A DNA stretch of 64,000 nucleotides, from NCBI GenBank assembly GCA_963808775.1, contig CAWEGR010000005.1:1116001-1180000 (forward strand), given 5' to 3'. Under the pieces are notes generated by a model. That model saw nothing but the letters and a program-made list of their open reading frames with translations. It was not told the DNA's origin and searched no databases. The DNA comes from JACVRW01 sp963808775 (lineage in GTDB: Bacteria > Actinomycetota > Thermoleophilia > Solirubrobacterales > Thermoleophilaceae). The translations under genes and the position numbers were made by a program. This document shows, piece by piece, positions 52,748-62,005 of this stretch. Within the stretch, counting starts at the first letter, position 1, and every line of letters starts with the position of its first letter.

Positions 52748-53470
52748 GCGCGCAGTATGGACGCCGGCGCGGCCGTCCTCGACGGCTTTCCGACCTGCAA
52801 GGGGCCGAATGCTCGCCCTGCTCATGGGTCCTCACGACGGGGCGATCAATCGGTCCGAATGGGAGACCTTCCCCGCATCCCGGTGCGGCGATCTCGAGGT
52901 GTTGCCGGACACCGGTACGAGGGAGGCCGGGACGAGGTTGCCAACCCCACCCGTCCCGGCCCTCGGCCTCGCGTGCGGGGGAAGCCCGCGAGTCCGTCGT
53001 ACCCCTCGCGGCGCCTCGTGCCCAGCGCCGTGTGGGGTCAAACCGAGGACGGCTGTCCAGCCGCATCCAACCCAGAATTGTTGAGAGTTGAACTGCGGAG
53101 GTGCCGACTTCGTTCGAGAGCGGCCGGCGGGCCGACGACGACGACGCGGCAGCGTCGGCGGAGCGCCCCAAGCCGCCTCCCATCATCGACTTCACCTGAG
53201 GCGGCCTCAGCGAACGCTCCGCGGATGGATTACAGTCGGAGGGCCGTATGGAGGAGGCGCGGGGATGTTGTCCAACCCACGCATCCTCGCGTCTCTCCTC
53301 AACCTCGGGCGCGCTTCGCGCGATGCCGGTTCCGGAGCGCCGCCGGCAACCGAGATGCGATCCACAGCGGCCGCCAGACGTAGACGGCCGCAAGGCCGAG
53401 CGGGCCGCCGCCCCCGAGGGGCGCTGAAGAGAGTTGAGGCACCGTGGCCGGGGGATCCGGCCCCCGCGCC
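52748..53470. other. Gene-poor stretch
   Basis: No frame here has a clear start, composition or similarity. Two weak items: a 32-codon frame from 53101 with the protein-like end ERPKPPPIIDFT, and an ATG at 53265 behind GGAGGAGG. The several overlapping long frames are shadows of each other. Confidence 0.45.
52754..52759 (-). promoter_or_regulatory. -10 hexamer CATACT before the DUF4239 gene
   Basis: Six bases upstream of the GTG at 52747. Confidence 0.5.
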
Positions 53471-53962
53471 TCAGCGCGCGAACAGCGACACCATCAGCGA
53501 CTGCACCGGTCGCGGCGGGAAGCTCATCACGACGTCGTCGCGGTGGCGCTTCAGGAAGCGGGCCGCCCAGCGGGCCCCGCGCAGGCTCTTCGGCACGCCG
53601 CCACGCATGAACAGGCCCTCGCGCGCCGCCGCGGCGCTGTCCTCGAGGAAGGCCCGCAGCTCGCGGGCGGGGTGGACATGGCAGCGCAGGTGAGCCTCCT
53701 CGCTGCCCACGCTCGCCAGCGCGTGGCGCGTGCCCGGCCTGACGAGCATCTCGCCGTCGCCGGGACCTATCACGCGCTCCTCGCGGCCGAGGGTGAAGCG
53801 GACCGAGCCGCTCAGGACGCGCCAGCGCTCCTCCTGACGGGGATGCAGATGCGCCGGCAGGGCGCCGCCCGGCTCGAGCCACGCATCCACGATCAGATCG
53901 TCGCCCTCCGGCGTGAAGGCGTAGCGGACCTTGTGAACCGGATCGCGAACCGCGTCCGACAT
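53471..53962 (-). CDS. Cupin domain protein
   Basis: A 163-residue protein with a single cupin: YAFTPEGDDLIVDAWLEPGG, metal-site block AHLHPRQEERWRVLSGSVRF, and second block MLVRPGTRHALASVGSEEAH. The His residues in the two blocks are the expected metal ligands, and the tail is helical (RAFLEDSAAAAREGLFM). Activity unknown. GGGAG eight bases before the ATG. Divergent from a TetR gene with an operator-like palindrome between, so it is a likely target of that regulator. Confidence 0.82.
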   Translation of the reverse strand: MSDAVRDPVHKVRYAFTPEGDDLIVDAWLEPGGALPAHLHPRQEERWRVLSGSVRFTLGREERVIGPGDGEMLVRPGTRHALASVGSEEAHLRCHVHPARELRAFLEDSAAAAREGLFMRGGVPKSLRGARWAARFLKRHRDDVVMSFPPRPVQSLMVSLFAR

Positions 53963-53983
53963 GATGGCGTCTCCCTTCTCTTG

Positions 53984-53999
53984 GTTACCAGCGGGTAAC
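53984..53999. promoter_or_regulatory. Candidate TetR operator GTTACC-N4-GGTAAC
   Basis: A perfect six-base inverted repeat with four-base spacer, in the 53-base gap between the divergent cupin and TetR genes, AT-rich against its surroundings. Confidence 0.6.
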
Positions 54000-54015
54000 A
54001 TAGCAATCCTCGGTC

Positions 54016-54573
54016 ATGGCCGCCTCAGCCACTCGCATCCCCGCCGCCGAGCGCCGCGCCCTGCTGCTGCGCGCCGCCGGCCGCCTGTTCGCCGAGCGCG
54101 GCTACGGCGGAACACGCATTGACGACGTCGCCGCCGCAGCCGGTGTGACGAAGCCGATCGTCTACCGCCACTTCGAGTCGAAGAAGGCCCTCTACCTCGC
54201 GCTGCTCGACCGGCACGAGGCGGACCTGCCGGGCTTCGCCGACCCGGCCACCGCACCCCGCGACATCCTCGCGGGTTGGCTCGACTACGTGCGCGCGAAC
54301 TCCCACGCCTGGATCATGCTGTTTCGCGACACCTCGGGCGACGCCGAGATCGAGGCGGCCCGGCGCCGGGTCAACGAGCGGGCGCGCGAGGTGATCGCCG
54401 ACCTGATCCGCGCCCGGGGCGGCGTCCGCACGGCGGAGGTCGAGCCGACGGCCGAGCTCCTCACAAGCGGACTCGCCGGCCTCGCGCTGTGGTGGATCGA
54501 GCACCCGCGGGTCCCGAAGGACGTCGTGCTCGACGTCGCGGCGCGGAGCGCCGAGGCGGCGCTCGCGCCATGA
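54016..54573 (+). CDS. TetR family regulator
   Basis: A 185-residue regulator: IPAAERRALLLRAAGRLFAE, RGYGGTRIDDVAAAAGVTKP, IVYRHFESKKALYLALL form the DNA-binding helices; the C-terminal part (LAGWLDYVRANSHAWIMLF, LLTSGLAGLALWWIEHP) is a ligand pocket with many hydrophobic residues. The gene overlaps the phosphodiester glycosidase gene by four bases and is divergent from the cupin gene. It probably controls both sides through the palindrome at 53984-53999. Confidence 0.9.
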   Translation: MAASATRIPAAERRALLLRAAGRLFAERGYGGTRIDDVAAAAGVTKPIVYRHFESKKALYLALLDRHEADLPGFADPATAPRDILAGWLDYVRANSHAWIMLFRDTSGDAEIEAARRRVNERAREVIADLIRARGGVRTAEVEPTAELLTSGLAGLALWWIEHPRVPKDVVLDVAARSAEAALAP

Positions 54574-55796
54574 AGCCCGCGGCCGCGGCGGGCCTCGTGC
54601 TGCTCGCGCTCGCGGGCGCCGCACCGGCGCGCGCCGCGGAGCTGCCGCTCGGCTCCCGCTCCCTCGACGAGACCCGCGAGCGCGCGCAGGTCGCGCCGGG
54701 GCTGCGCTGGACGCGCATCGAGCGCGAGGGTGGTCCCTGGCGGCTGAACGTGCTCGAGATCGATCGCGAGCTGATCGACGGACGCGTGGCCGGCGCGCTC
54801 TCGAACGGGCGCGTGGCGGGCCTCGAGCAGCCGAGCCGCACCGCCCGGCGCCTGCGCGCCGTGGCCGGCGTCAACGGCACCTTCTTCGCCCTCGACGGAG
54901 ACCCGATCGGCGCGCTCGCCCTCGGCGGCTCGATCGTGAGCGAGCCGCTCGACGGCCGCTCGGCGCTGATCGTCCCGTCGGCGCGCGGAGCGCGGGTGCG
55001 CGTCGCCGCGCTCGGGTTCGAGGGCTCGGTCCGCGCCGGGGATGCCGAGCGGCTCGTGGACGGCGTCGACCGCCCGCGCGGGAGGATCCCGGCGTGCGGC
55101 GGCAGGGGCGGCGACCGGCCCACCGAGGAGCCGAACCCGCTGTTCACCTGCACCGACCGCTCCGAGCTCGTCGTATACACGCGCCGCTGGGGTGCGGCGC
55201 GTCCGAGCGGTGGGGCCGAGGCGCTCCTGCGCGCGGGCGAGCCCGCGACGGTCGAACGGGTCGGGGCGCCTGCGGGCGGGCCCGTCCCGCGGGGCGGGCT
55301 CGTCCTGTCCGGGAGCGGTGACGCCGCGCGCTTCCTCCGCCGGCGCCTGGAGGCCGGCGACCCGGTCTCTGTCGACCTCCGCCTGCTGGCGGGGGAGGGC
55401 GAGCTCCAGGTCGAGCGTCAGGCGCTCGTGACGAGCGCCGGCCCGCGGCTCCTCACGGGCGCCCGCGTGACCGTCAGGGCCCGCCCCGAGGGCTTCGCTC
55501 CGGATCCGAGCTTCTTCGGCTCGTTCGTGGCGTCCCGCAACCCCCGTACCCTCGCCGGGGTGAGAGCCGACGGAACGCTCGTCCTCGTGACCGTCGACGG
55601 CCGCCAGCCGGGCTGGAGCGCCGGCGTGACCCTCACCGAGGCCGCGCGGGTGATGCGCTCACTCGGCGCGCGCGACGCGGTCAACCTCGACGGCGGCGGC
55701 TCGACGGTGATGGTGATCCGCGGCGAGGTCGTGAACAGGCCGTCCGACCCGGGCGGCGAGCGTGCGGTGTCGAACGGGGTGTTCGTCCTCCCGTGA
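54570..55796 (+). CDS. Secreted phosphodiester glycosidase (NAGPA domain) protein
   Basis: A 408-residue exported protein with signal AAAAGLVLLALAGAAPARAA. The NAGPA-type domain is seen as RAVAGVNGTFFALDGDPIGA, ALALGGSIVSEPL, TLVLVTVDGRQPGWSAGVTL and DAVNLDGGGSTVMVIRGEVV. Members cleave phosphodiester-linked sugars; in bacteria they are often bound to exopolysaccharide or wall polymers. Two cysteines (RIPACGG, LFTCTDRSE) may form a disulfide. ATG overlaps the TetR stop and the stop overlaps the metallophosphatase, so the three are one transcript. Confidence 0.85.
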   Translation: MKPAAAAGLVLLALAGAAPARAAELPLGSRSLDETRERAQVAPGLRWTRIEREGGPWRLNVLEIDRELIDGRVAGALSNGRVAGLEQPSRTARRLRAVAGVNGTFFALDGDPIGALALGGSIVSEPLDGRSALIVPSARGARVRVAALGFEGSVRAGDAERLVDGVDRPRGRIPACGGRGGDRPTEEPNPLFTCTDRSELVVYTRRWGAARPSGGAEALLRAGEPATVERVGAPAGGPVPRGGLVLSGSGDAARFLRRRLEAGDPVSVDLRLLAGEGELQVERQALVTSAGPRLLTGARVTVRARPEGFAPDPSFFGSFVASRNPRTLAGVRADGTLVLVTVDGRQPGWSAGVTLTEAARVMRSLGARDAVNLDGGGSTVMVIRGEVVNRPSDPGGERAVSNGVFVLP

Positions 55797-56612
55797 GAGT
55801 GCTCGCGATCGCGCTCGCGCTGCTGGCCGGCGGCGGGGCCCCGCCCGCGCCCGAGCCGGAGCGCGCCGTGGTCTGGGCGGTGGGGGACGCCGCGACGCCG
55901 AACGACACGGCGCGGCGCCTTGCCGCGCACATTCGGGGCGCGCGGCCGGACCGCTTCCTCTACCTGGGCGACGTCTACGAGCACGGCACCCTCGCGGAGT
56001 TCCGCTCGAACTACCACCCGCTCTACGGGGCGCTGGCGGAGATCACGGACCCGACGGTGGGCAACCACGAGTGGGAGAACCGCTTCTCCGGCTTCTACCC
56101 GTACTGGCGCGCGCGCAAGGGCCGGCGCCAGCCGCCCTGGTCGAGCACCGGCATCGCGGGCTGGGAGATTCTCGCCCTCAACTCGCAGGCGGCCCACGGG
56201 CCGGGCTCCCGTCAGCTCCGCTGGCTGCGGCTGGCGGTCGCCGAGCCCGGCGGGCGACTGCCGCATCGCCTTCTGGCACCGGCCGCGGTTCAGCGCCGGC
56301 ATCTACCCCGACTCACCGGATCTCGAGCCGCTCTGGGCCGCCCTGCGCGGACACGCCAAGGCCGTGCTGAGCGGCCACGACCACAACATGCAGCGGCTGC
56401 GGCCGCGCGGCGGGATCACGCAGTTCATCTCCGGCGCCGGAGGGGCGAGCCCGTACCGGGTCGACCGCGGCGACCGGCGCCTCCTCTTCGGGAGGAGCGG
56501 CATCGGAGGCGCGCTGCGGATCGTGCTCTCGCCGGGTCGGGCGACCTTCGAGTTCCGCGACTCGGCGGGACGCCTGCTCGACCGCAGCCGCCGCACCTGC
56601 GATCCGGGCTAG
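55793..56612 (+). CDS. Secreted calcineurin-like metallophosphatase, frameshifted near 56262
   Basis: Starts at a GTG overlapping the previous stop with a short signal MRVLAIALALLAGGGAPP. Metal sites: VVWAVGDAATPN, LYLGDVYEHGTLAEF (Gly-Asp), TVGNHEWENRFSG (Gly-Asn-His-Glu), then after a frame change near 56262 IAFWHRPRFSAGIYPDSPD and KAVLSGHDHNMQRLRP (Gly-His-Asp-His). Joined length about 272 residues. It could remove phosphate from products of the coupled phosphodiester glycosidase. The end RSRRTCDPG overlaps the convergent GST gene by four bases. Confidence 0.85.
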
Positions 56613-57250
56613 ACCGGCCGCTCGCGCGCGTGCGCGGGAAGGGGTTCGAGATCGTCGACGAACCCGGGCGTCGCCCGCACCCGATCGAGCCACTCGGCCA
56701 CGCGCGCGTGCGCGCGAGGGTCGGCGCCGGCGTCGCCCGCCGAGCTCACGTACGGGTACAGGGCAACGTCGGCGACGGTGTATGAGGGGCCCGCCGCGAA
56801 CTCCCCGCCGCGGGCGGCCAGCAGGCGGTCGAATGCGGCGAGGGCATCCGAGCCGCGCCCGAGCCGGTTCTCGAAGACCTCGCGCTCGCTCTCCCAGCGG
56901 CCGGAGAGCTTGAGGTAGCGCGCGTAGCCGAGCTCCGCCTCGATCCGATCCTGCTCGAAGAACATCGCCTGGTGCACGCGGGCGCGCGCGAGCCGGTGGT
57001 CCGGCGGCGGCATGAACTCGGTCCCCTCGCCGAGGTAGAGCAGGATCGCCGCGGACTCGGCGATGGTCTCGCCCGAGTCGAGCTCGAGCACGGGCACGCG
57101 GCCGTCGGGGTTGCGCGCGAAGTGCTCCTCGGTGCGCGTCTCGCCCTTGAAGAGGTCGACCTCGACGCGCTCGAAGGGGATGCCGAGCTGCCGCAGCAGG
57201 ATGCGCGGCTTCATCGCGTTGCCGGACGCAGGATGGTCGTAGAGGATCAC
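56609..57250 (-). CDS. Glutathione S-transferase-like protein
   Basis: A 213-residue GST fold: ILYDHPASGNAMKPRILLRQ and the thioredoxin-like N-terminal half with GRVPVLELDSGETIAESAAI, then the helical half QAMFFEQDRIEAELGYARYL and GPSYTVADVALYPYV. The E-S-A pair and V-P are glutathione-site residues in GSTs, although actinobacteria rarely make glutathione, so a different thiol or a dehalogenase role is possible. TAGCGT lies seven bases before the GTG start. Confidence 0.88.
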   Translation of the reverse strand: MILYDHPASGNAMKPRILLRQLGIPFERVEVDLFKGETRTEEHFARNPDGRVPVLELDSGETIAESAAILLYLGEGTEFMPPPDHRLARARVHQAMFFEQDRIEAELGYARYLKLSGRWESEREVFENRLGRGSDALAAFDRLLAARGGEFAAGPSYTVADVALYPYVSSAGDAGADPRAHARVAEWLDRVRATPGFVDDLEPLPAHARERPV

Positions 57251-57257
57251 GCCGCGA

Positions 57258-57263
57258 ACGCTA
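57258..57263 (-). promoter_or_regulatory. -10 hexamer TAGCGT before the GST gene
   Basis: Seven bases upstream of the GTG at 57250. Confidence 0.5.
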
Positions 57264-57316
57264 CCCCGCGCGCCCCGCGGGAAGGAACTCCGGGGGTCCC
57301 GGCGAATCCCTCGCCC

Positions 57317-58168
57317 GTGACGCGAACCGGGACGACCGCCCTCACCCTCTCCGAAGAGATCCGCCAGCGCTTCGACGAGTTCAGCCGCTCACAGAAGGAC
57401 GTCGGGCAGTACATCGTCGACCATCTGGAGGAGGCGGCCTTCCACACGGCCGAGGAGCTGGCCCGCCGCGCCAACACGTCGAGCTCGACCGTCGTACGCT
57501 TCGCGCAGGCGCTCGGGTTCGAGGGTTTTCCCGAGCTCCAGGCCGCCGCGCGCGACGAGTACCGGCGCGCGCGCGAGAACGGCGCCTCAGCTGCCGACAT
57601 ATCCGCCCAACCTCTGTTTCCGATCGACCAGACCGAGTTCGAGACCGCGCTCGCCGCGGACCACGCCAACGTGGCCGAGACCGCGCGCAAGATCGACCGC
57701 GAGGAGGTCACGGCCGCCGTCGACCTGATCTCGCGCGCCGATCGCATCGTCCTCTGCGGCACGGATCAGATGGCCTTCTTCGCGAGCTACCTGCGCCACC
57801 TGCTGATGCTGCTCGACCTGCGCGCCGAGGTGGTCGCCTCGCCGAGCCAGGAGGGCCTCGCGAAGCTCGGCCGCATCGACGAGAACACCGTGATGGTCGG
57901 CTTCTCAGCCGGCCGCCCGCACCCGCTCGTGGTGCGCGCGATGAAGCTCGCCCGCAACCGCCGCGCCGCGACGATCGCGATCGCCGACGCCACTCTGTCC
58001 GAGGTCGCGAAGCTCGCCGACCACCGGCTCTACTACTCGTCCAACAGCCCCGCCTACGTGCGCTCGCACGCGGCGCTGCTCGGCGTGATCCAGGCGCTCG
58101 CCTACGGCATCTACGCGCAGGACGAGTCCGCCTACGCGGACCGCATCAAGGCGTTCCGGCTCAAGTAG
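57317..58168 (+). CDS. RpiR/MurR family regulator with SIS domain
   Basis: A 283-residue regulator. HTH_6 domain: LSEEIRQRFDEFSRSQKDVG, AAFHTAEELARRANTSSSTV, VRFAQALGFEGFPELQAAAR. SIS sugar-phosphate-binding domain: AADRIVLCGTDQMAFFASYL (as SRADRIVLCG), VVASPSQEGLAKLG, VMVGFSAGRPHPLVVRAMKL and TIAIADATLSEVAKLADHRL. Senses a phosphosugar and controls nearby catabolic or wall-recycling genes. GTG start; divergent from GST. No sugar pathway lies beside it, so targets are unknown. Confidence 0.9.
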   Translation: MTRTGTTALTLSEEIRQRFDEFSRSQKDVGQYIVDHLEEAAFHTAEELARRANTSSSTVVRFAQALGFEGFPELQAAARDEYRRARENGASAADISAQPLFPIDQTEFETALAADHANVAETARKIDREEVTAAVDLISRADRIVLCGTDQMAFFASYLRHLLMLLDLRAEVVASPSQEGLAKLGRIDENTVMVGFSAGRPHPLVVRAMKLARNRRAATIAIADATLSEVAKLADHRLYYSSNSPAYVRSHAALLGVIQALAYGIYAQDESAYADRIKAFRLK

Positions 58169-58171
58169 GCT
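58166..58171 (+). promoter_or_regulatory. -10 hexamer TAGGCT before the secreted hydrolase
   Basis: Ten bases upstream of the GTG at 58182; supports that start. Confidence 0.35.
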
Positions 58172-58181
58172 GCCACTCCCT

Positions 58182-60142
58182 GTGAGGAGGGGAGCCGCTA
58201 GCTCGTCGTGCGTAGCGGCGCTGACGCGTGTGCGCTCGCCGCGCCCGCCCAGGCCGCCAAGCCCGGCTGCGACCCGATCGACCTCGCGCACTGCCTGCTG
58301 CCCTGGCCGAACGACTACTTCCGCCAGGGAGGGAAGCTCGCGCTGCGCAACCGGGACATGCCGGCGAACCGGCAGGGCCGGCACGTGCGCGCCGCCGACT
58401 ACAACCGCTCGGACGGGTTCAGCCCGGGTCAGCTGATCGTCACGCACGTCCCGCGGCTCAACCTGAAGCGAAGCGGCGCGGTGCCGGTCAACGACCTCCA
58501 GAAGACGTTCGCGCGCCGCGCTCCGATCGTCGTGATCGACGCGAAGACCCGGAAGCGCCAGCTGATCTGGGCCGAGCTCGACTCGCAGTCGAAGGACCCG
58601 GCCAGGCGCGCGCTCCTGATCCATCCGGCCGCGAACTGGCGCGAGGGGCGCCGCTACATCGTCGCGCTCAGGAACCTGCGCGACCGGCCGCGGCCGCATG
58701 CTGCGCAGCACCGACGCTTTCGCGTTGCTCTGCGCCTCGGCATCGCCGGCGGGCCGCGCCAGCGCCACTTCAACCGCCGCATCTTCCCGGCGCTCGCGCG
58801 CGCCGGGATCGCGCGGGGGAGCCTCTACCGGGCCTGGGACTTCACGATCGCCGGCGAGCGGTCGCTCTCGCAGCGCCTCCTGTCGATCCGCGACCGGGCC
58901 TATGCCGAGCTCGGCGACACGAGCCTCGGCGACCTGCAGGTGCAGGGGTCTGCGCCGCCGTTCACCGTCGACTCGGTCACGCAGCAGACGCCCGACGTAA
59001 AGCGCGTGGACGGGACGTTCACGATCCCGTGCTTCCTCGACAGGGCGGGCTGCCCGCCGGGCGCGCGCTTCCGCCTCGGCCGCGACGGTCTCCCCGTCCG
59101 CACGCCGGGGAACGTCCAGGTCGAGCGCTTCATCTGCCTCGTGCCGAACGCCGGCACGAACGGGCGGGCACTCATCTTCGGCCATGGCCTGCTCGGCGGC
59201 GCCGAGGCGATCCTGCCGATCGCCCCGCTCGCGAGCGCCGGCAACTTCGTGGCCTGCGCGACCGACTGGTCGGGGATGTCGACGGAGGACGTCCCGAACG
59301 TGCTCGCGCTGTCGAAGGACCTGTCGAGGTTCCCGAGCCTCGCCGACCGCCTTCAGCAGGGCTTCGTCAACTTCATGTATCTCGGCCGCCTGCTCATCCA
59401 TCCGCAGGGCCTCTCATCCAACCCCGAGTTCGCGGGGAAGATCGACACGGGACGGCTCTTCTACGCGGGCGCGAGCCAGGGCGGCATCCTCGGCGGCGCG
59501 CTCACGGCGGTGGCGCCGGACTTCGAGCGCTCCGCGCTGATCGTGCCCGGCATGAACTTCAGCCTGCTGATCACCCGATCGACGCAGTTCACGCCGTTCG
59601 CGAAGGTCCTCTACGGGAACTACCGCGACCCGATCGAGCGCGCGCTGCTCGTGTCGATGATCCAGATGCTCTGGGACCGCGGCGAGGCGAACGGGTACGC
59701 CTGGCACATGACGAGCGACCCGTACGCGAACACGCCGCTGCACACGGTGCTGCTGCACGAGGCGTTCGGCGACCACCAGGTCACGAACGTGGCCACCGAG
59801 GTGGAGGCGCGCGTGATCGGCGCCCGCCTGCGCACTCCGGCGCTCGATCCGGGCCGCAGCCGCGACAAGCGGCCGTTCTACGGGATCCCGCAGATCGAGG
59901 CCTTCCCCTACACGGGCAACGCTCTGGTGCTCTACGACATCGGGCCGCTGCGCGGGGACCTCGGAACGCCCGCCCCGCCGCTCAAGAACATCGCGCCGAC
60001 CCTCGGCGAGGACCCCCATGCGCTCACGGCGTTCGAGCCGGCCGCCGCGGCGCAGTTCTCCGAGTTCCTGAAGCCCGGCGGCGCGTTCGTCGACACCTGC
60101 GGCGCGAGTCCCTGCTACGCGCACGGATGGACGGGCCCCTGA
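58182..60142 (+). CDS. Secreted alpha/beta-hydrolase-like protein, frameshifted near 58235
   Basis: The GTG at 58182 gives RRGAASSSCVAAL; one frame further on comes ACALAAPAQA, together a signal peptide, followed by KPGCDPIDLAHCLLPWPNDY. The body has RALIFGHGLLGGAEAILPIA, VACATDWSGMSTEDVPNVL, and the nucleophile elbow FYAGASQGGILGGALTAV (G-x-S-x-G), then IVPGMNFSLLITRSTQFTPF and LHEAFGDHQVTNVATEVEAR with a likely catalytic Asp/His. Two compensating shifts near 58690-58735 may also be present. About 650 residues. An extracellular esterase or lipase is likely. Followed by a patatin gene. Confidence 0.72.
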
Positions 60143-60146
60143 CGCC

Positions 60147-61055
60147 GTGCGGGTGCTCGCGATCGACGGCGGCGGCATCAGGGGACTGATCCCGGCCCTC
60201 GTCCTCGCCGAGTTCGAGCGCCGCAGCGGCCGCCCGATCAGCGACCTGTTCGACCTGATGGCGGGGACCTCGACCGGTGGCATCCTCGTGTGCGCCCTCT
60301 GCGCGCCCGAGCCGCTTCCGGCGAGCGAGGTCGTGACGCTCTACGAGGAGGAGGGGCCGCGCATCTTCGACCGCTCGCTCGCGCAGCGGATCCGCAGCGC
60401 GGACGGCCTGCTCGACGAGAAGTACGACGACGCCGCGCTCGACCGGGCCCTCGAGCGCTTTCTCGGCGACAAGCGCCTGAGGGACACGCGTCCCCACCTG
60501 ATCGTCCCGGCCTACGACACCGCGGCGCCGGGGCCCTACTTCTTCAAGACGATGAACGCGGAGGCGTCCGGGGAGGAGGACTTCGCGCTGTCCGAGGTCG
60601 CGCGCGCCACCTCGGCGGCGCCGACCTACTTCGAGCCGCTCGAGCTTGGCGAGCGGGCGCTGATCGACGGCGGCGTGTTCGCGGTCAACCCGGCCATGTC
60701 CGCGTTCGCGGAGGCCCTGCGCATGGAGGGCGGCGACGTGGTGCTCGTCTCGCTCGGCACCGGCGAGCGCACGCGCAAGCGCAGCTTCGACGAGATCAAG
60801 GACTGGGGGCTCGTCGAGTGGGCGCGCCCGATCCTCGACGTCGTCTTCGACGGCAGCTCGGATGCCGTCGACTACCAGCTGAGACACGCGCTCGGCGAGG
60901 GCTACTGGCGCTTCCAGATCGAGCTGACGCGCGCGAGCGACAACCTCGACGACGCGAGCGAGCGCAACCTCGACCTGCTGCGCGAGCAGGCCGAGGAGCT
61001 GATCGCCGAGCGCTCGGCGGACATCGACGCGGCTCTGGCCGCCCTGGCCGAGTAG
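60147..61055 (+). CDS. Patatin-like phospholipase
   Basis: A 302-residue lipid acyl hydrolase. Oxyanion Gly-rich block LAIDGGGIRGLIPALVLAEF at the start, nucleophile serine in DLMAGTSTGGILVCALCA, and the catalytic aspartate in ALIDGGVFAVNPAMSA (D-G-G). No signal peptide, so cytoplasmic, in contrast to the secreted hydrolase four bases upstream with which it forms an operon. C-terminal third is helical. Confidence 0.92.
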   Translation: MRVLAIDGGGIRGLIPALVLAEFERRSGRPISDLFDLMAGTSTGGILVCALCAPEPLPASEVVTLYEEEGPRIFDRSLAQRIRSADGLLDEKYDDAALDRALERFLGDKRLRDTRPHLIVPAYDTAAPGPYFFKTMNAEASGEEDFALSEVARATSAAPTYFEPLELGERALIDGGVFAVNPAMSAFAEALRMEGGDVVLVSLGTGERTRKRSFDEIKDWGLVEWARPILDVVFDGSSDAVDYQLRHALGEGYWRFQIELTRASDNLDDASERNLDLLREQAEELIAERSADIDAALAALAE

Positions 61056-61099
61056 GTCAATCGGAAATTGTCGGCCGGGATTTCGTGCTCCCGGCGGAC

Positions 61100-61105
61100 T
61101 ATCCT
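61100..61105 (+). promoter_or_regulatory. -10 hexamer TATCCT before pdxS
   Basis: Eight bases upstream of the ATG at 61114; no Shine-Dalgarno. Confidence 0.55.
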
Positions 61106-61113
61106 GAGCGTCA

Positions 61114-61998
61114 ATGGAAACCGGGACGCTGAGGGTCAAGACGGGTCTCGCCGAGATGCTCAAGGGCGGCGTGATCATGGACGTGGTCACCGCCGAGCAG
61201 GCGCGGGTTGCGGAGGAGGCCGGCGCCGCCGCCGTCATGGCGCTCGAGCGCGTGCCCGCCGACATCCGCCGGGACGGCGGCGTCGCGCGCATGTCGAATC
61301 CGAAGATGATCGAGGAGATCCAGGCCGCGGTCAGCATCCCCGTGATGGCGAAGGCGCGCATCGGCCATTTCGTCGAGGCCCAGGTGCTCGAGGCGCTCGA
61401 GGTCGACTACATCGACGAGTCCGAGGTGCTCACGCCGGCCGACGAGGCGCACCACATCGACAAGTGGGCCTTCCAGATCCCGTTCGTCTGCGGTGCCACC
61501 AACCTCGGGGAGGCGCTCCGCCGCATCGCCGAGGGCGCGGCGATGATCCGCTCGAAGGGCGAGGCCGGCACCGGCAACGTGGTCGAGGCCGTGCGGCACA
61601 TCCGCATGATCACCGGCGAGATCCGCCGGCTCGCCGCGCTCGACCCCGGCGAGCTGCCGACCGCCGCGAAGGAGCTCGCCGCGCCGCTCGACCTCGTCCG
61701 CGACGTGGCGGCGAACGGGCAGCTTCCGGTCGTGCTGTTCTGCGCCGGCGGCATCGCCACCCCCGCGGACGCCGCGCTGATGATGCAGCTCGGGGCCGAG
61801 GGCAACTTCGTCGGCTCCGGCATCTTCAAGTCCTCGGACCCGGAGCGCCGCGCCCGCGCGATCGTCGAGGCGACCACCCACTTCAAGGACCCGGAGCGCG
61901 TGCTGGCCGCCTCGCGCGAGCTGGGCGACGCGATGCCCGGGCTCGAGATCGGGCCGCTGCAGGAGAACGGCGGCCTCTTGCAGCACCGCGGGTGGTAG
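61114..61998 (+). CDS. pdxS: Pyridoxal 5'-phosphate synthase lyase subunit PdxS
   Basis: Builds PLP from ribose 5-phosphate, glyceraldehyde 3-phosphate and ammonia. GLAEMLKGGVIMDVVTAEQA, AAVMALERVPADIRRDGGVA, IPVMAKARIGHFVEAQVLEA with the first active lysine, IPFVCGATNLGEALRRI, MIRSKGEAGTGNVVEAVRHI with the second lysine, and the C-terminal GGIATPADAALMMQLG. 294 residues, normal. Forms a dodecamer that takes ammonia from PdxT, encoded next. Confidence 0.97.
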   Translation: METGTLRVKTGLAEMLKGGVIMDVVTAEQARVAEEAGAAAVMALERVPADIRRDGGVARMSNPKMIEEIQAAVSIPVMAKARIGHFVEAQVLEALEVDYIDESEVLTPADEAHHIDKWAFQIPFVCGATNLGEALRRIAEGAAMIRSKGEAGTGNVVEAVRHIRMITGEIRRLAALDPGELPTAAKELAAPLDLVRDVAANGQLPVVLFCAGGIATPADAALMMQLGAEGNFVGSGIFKSSDPERRARAIVEATTHFKDPERVLAASRELGDAMPGLEIGPLQENGGLLQHRGW

Positions 61999-62005
61999 AG
62001 GCCGG

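Noticed and set aside
51572..53383. 603-codon open frame on the plus strand
   Set aside because: Runs antisense through DUF4239, whose membrane segments and promoter are clear, and has no protein-like composition.
53088..53693. 201-codon plus-strand frame with a ribosome site before 53265
   Set aside because: The second half is antisense to the cupin gene and Arg-rich; kept only as a remark on the gene-poor stretch.
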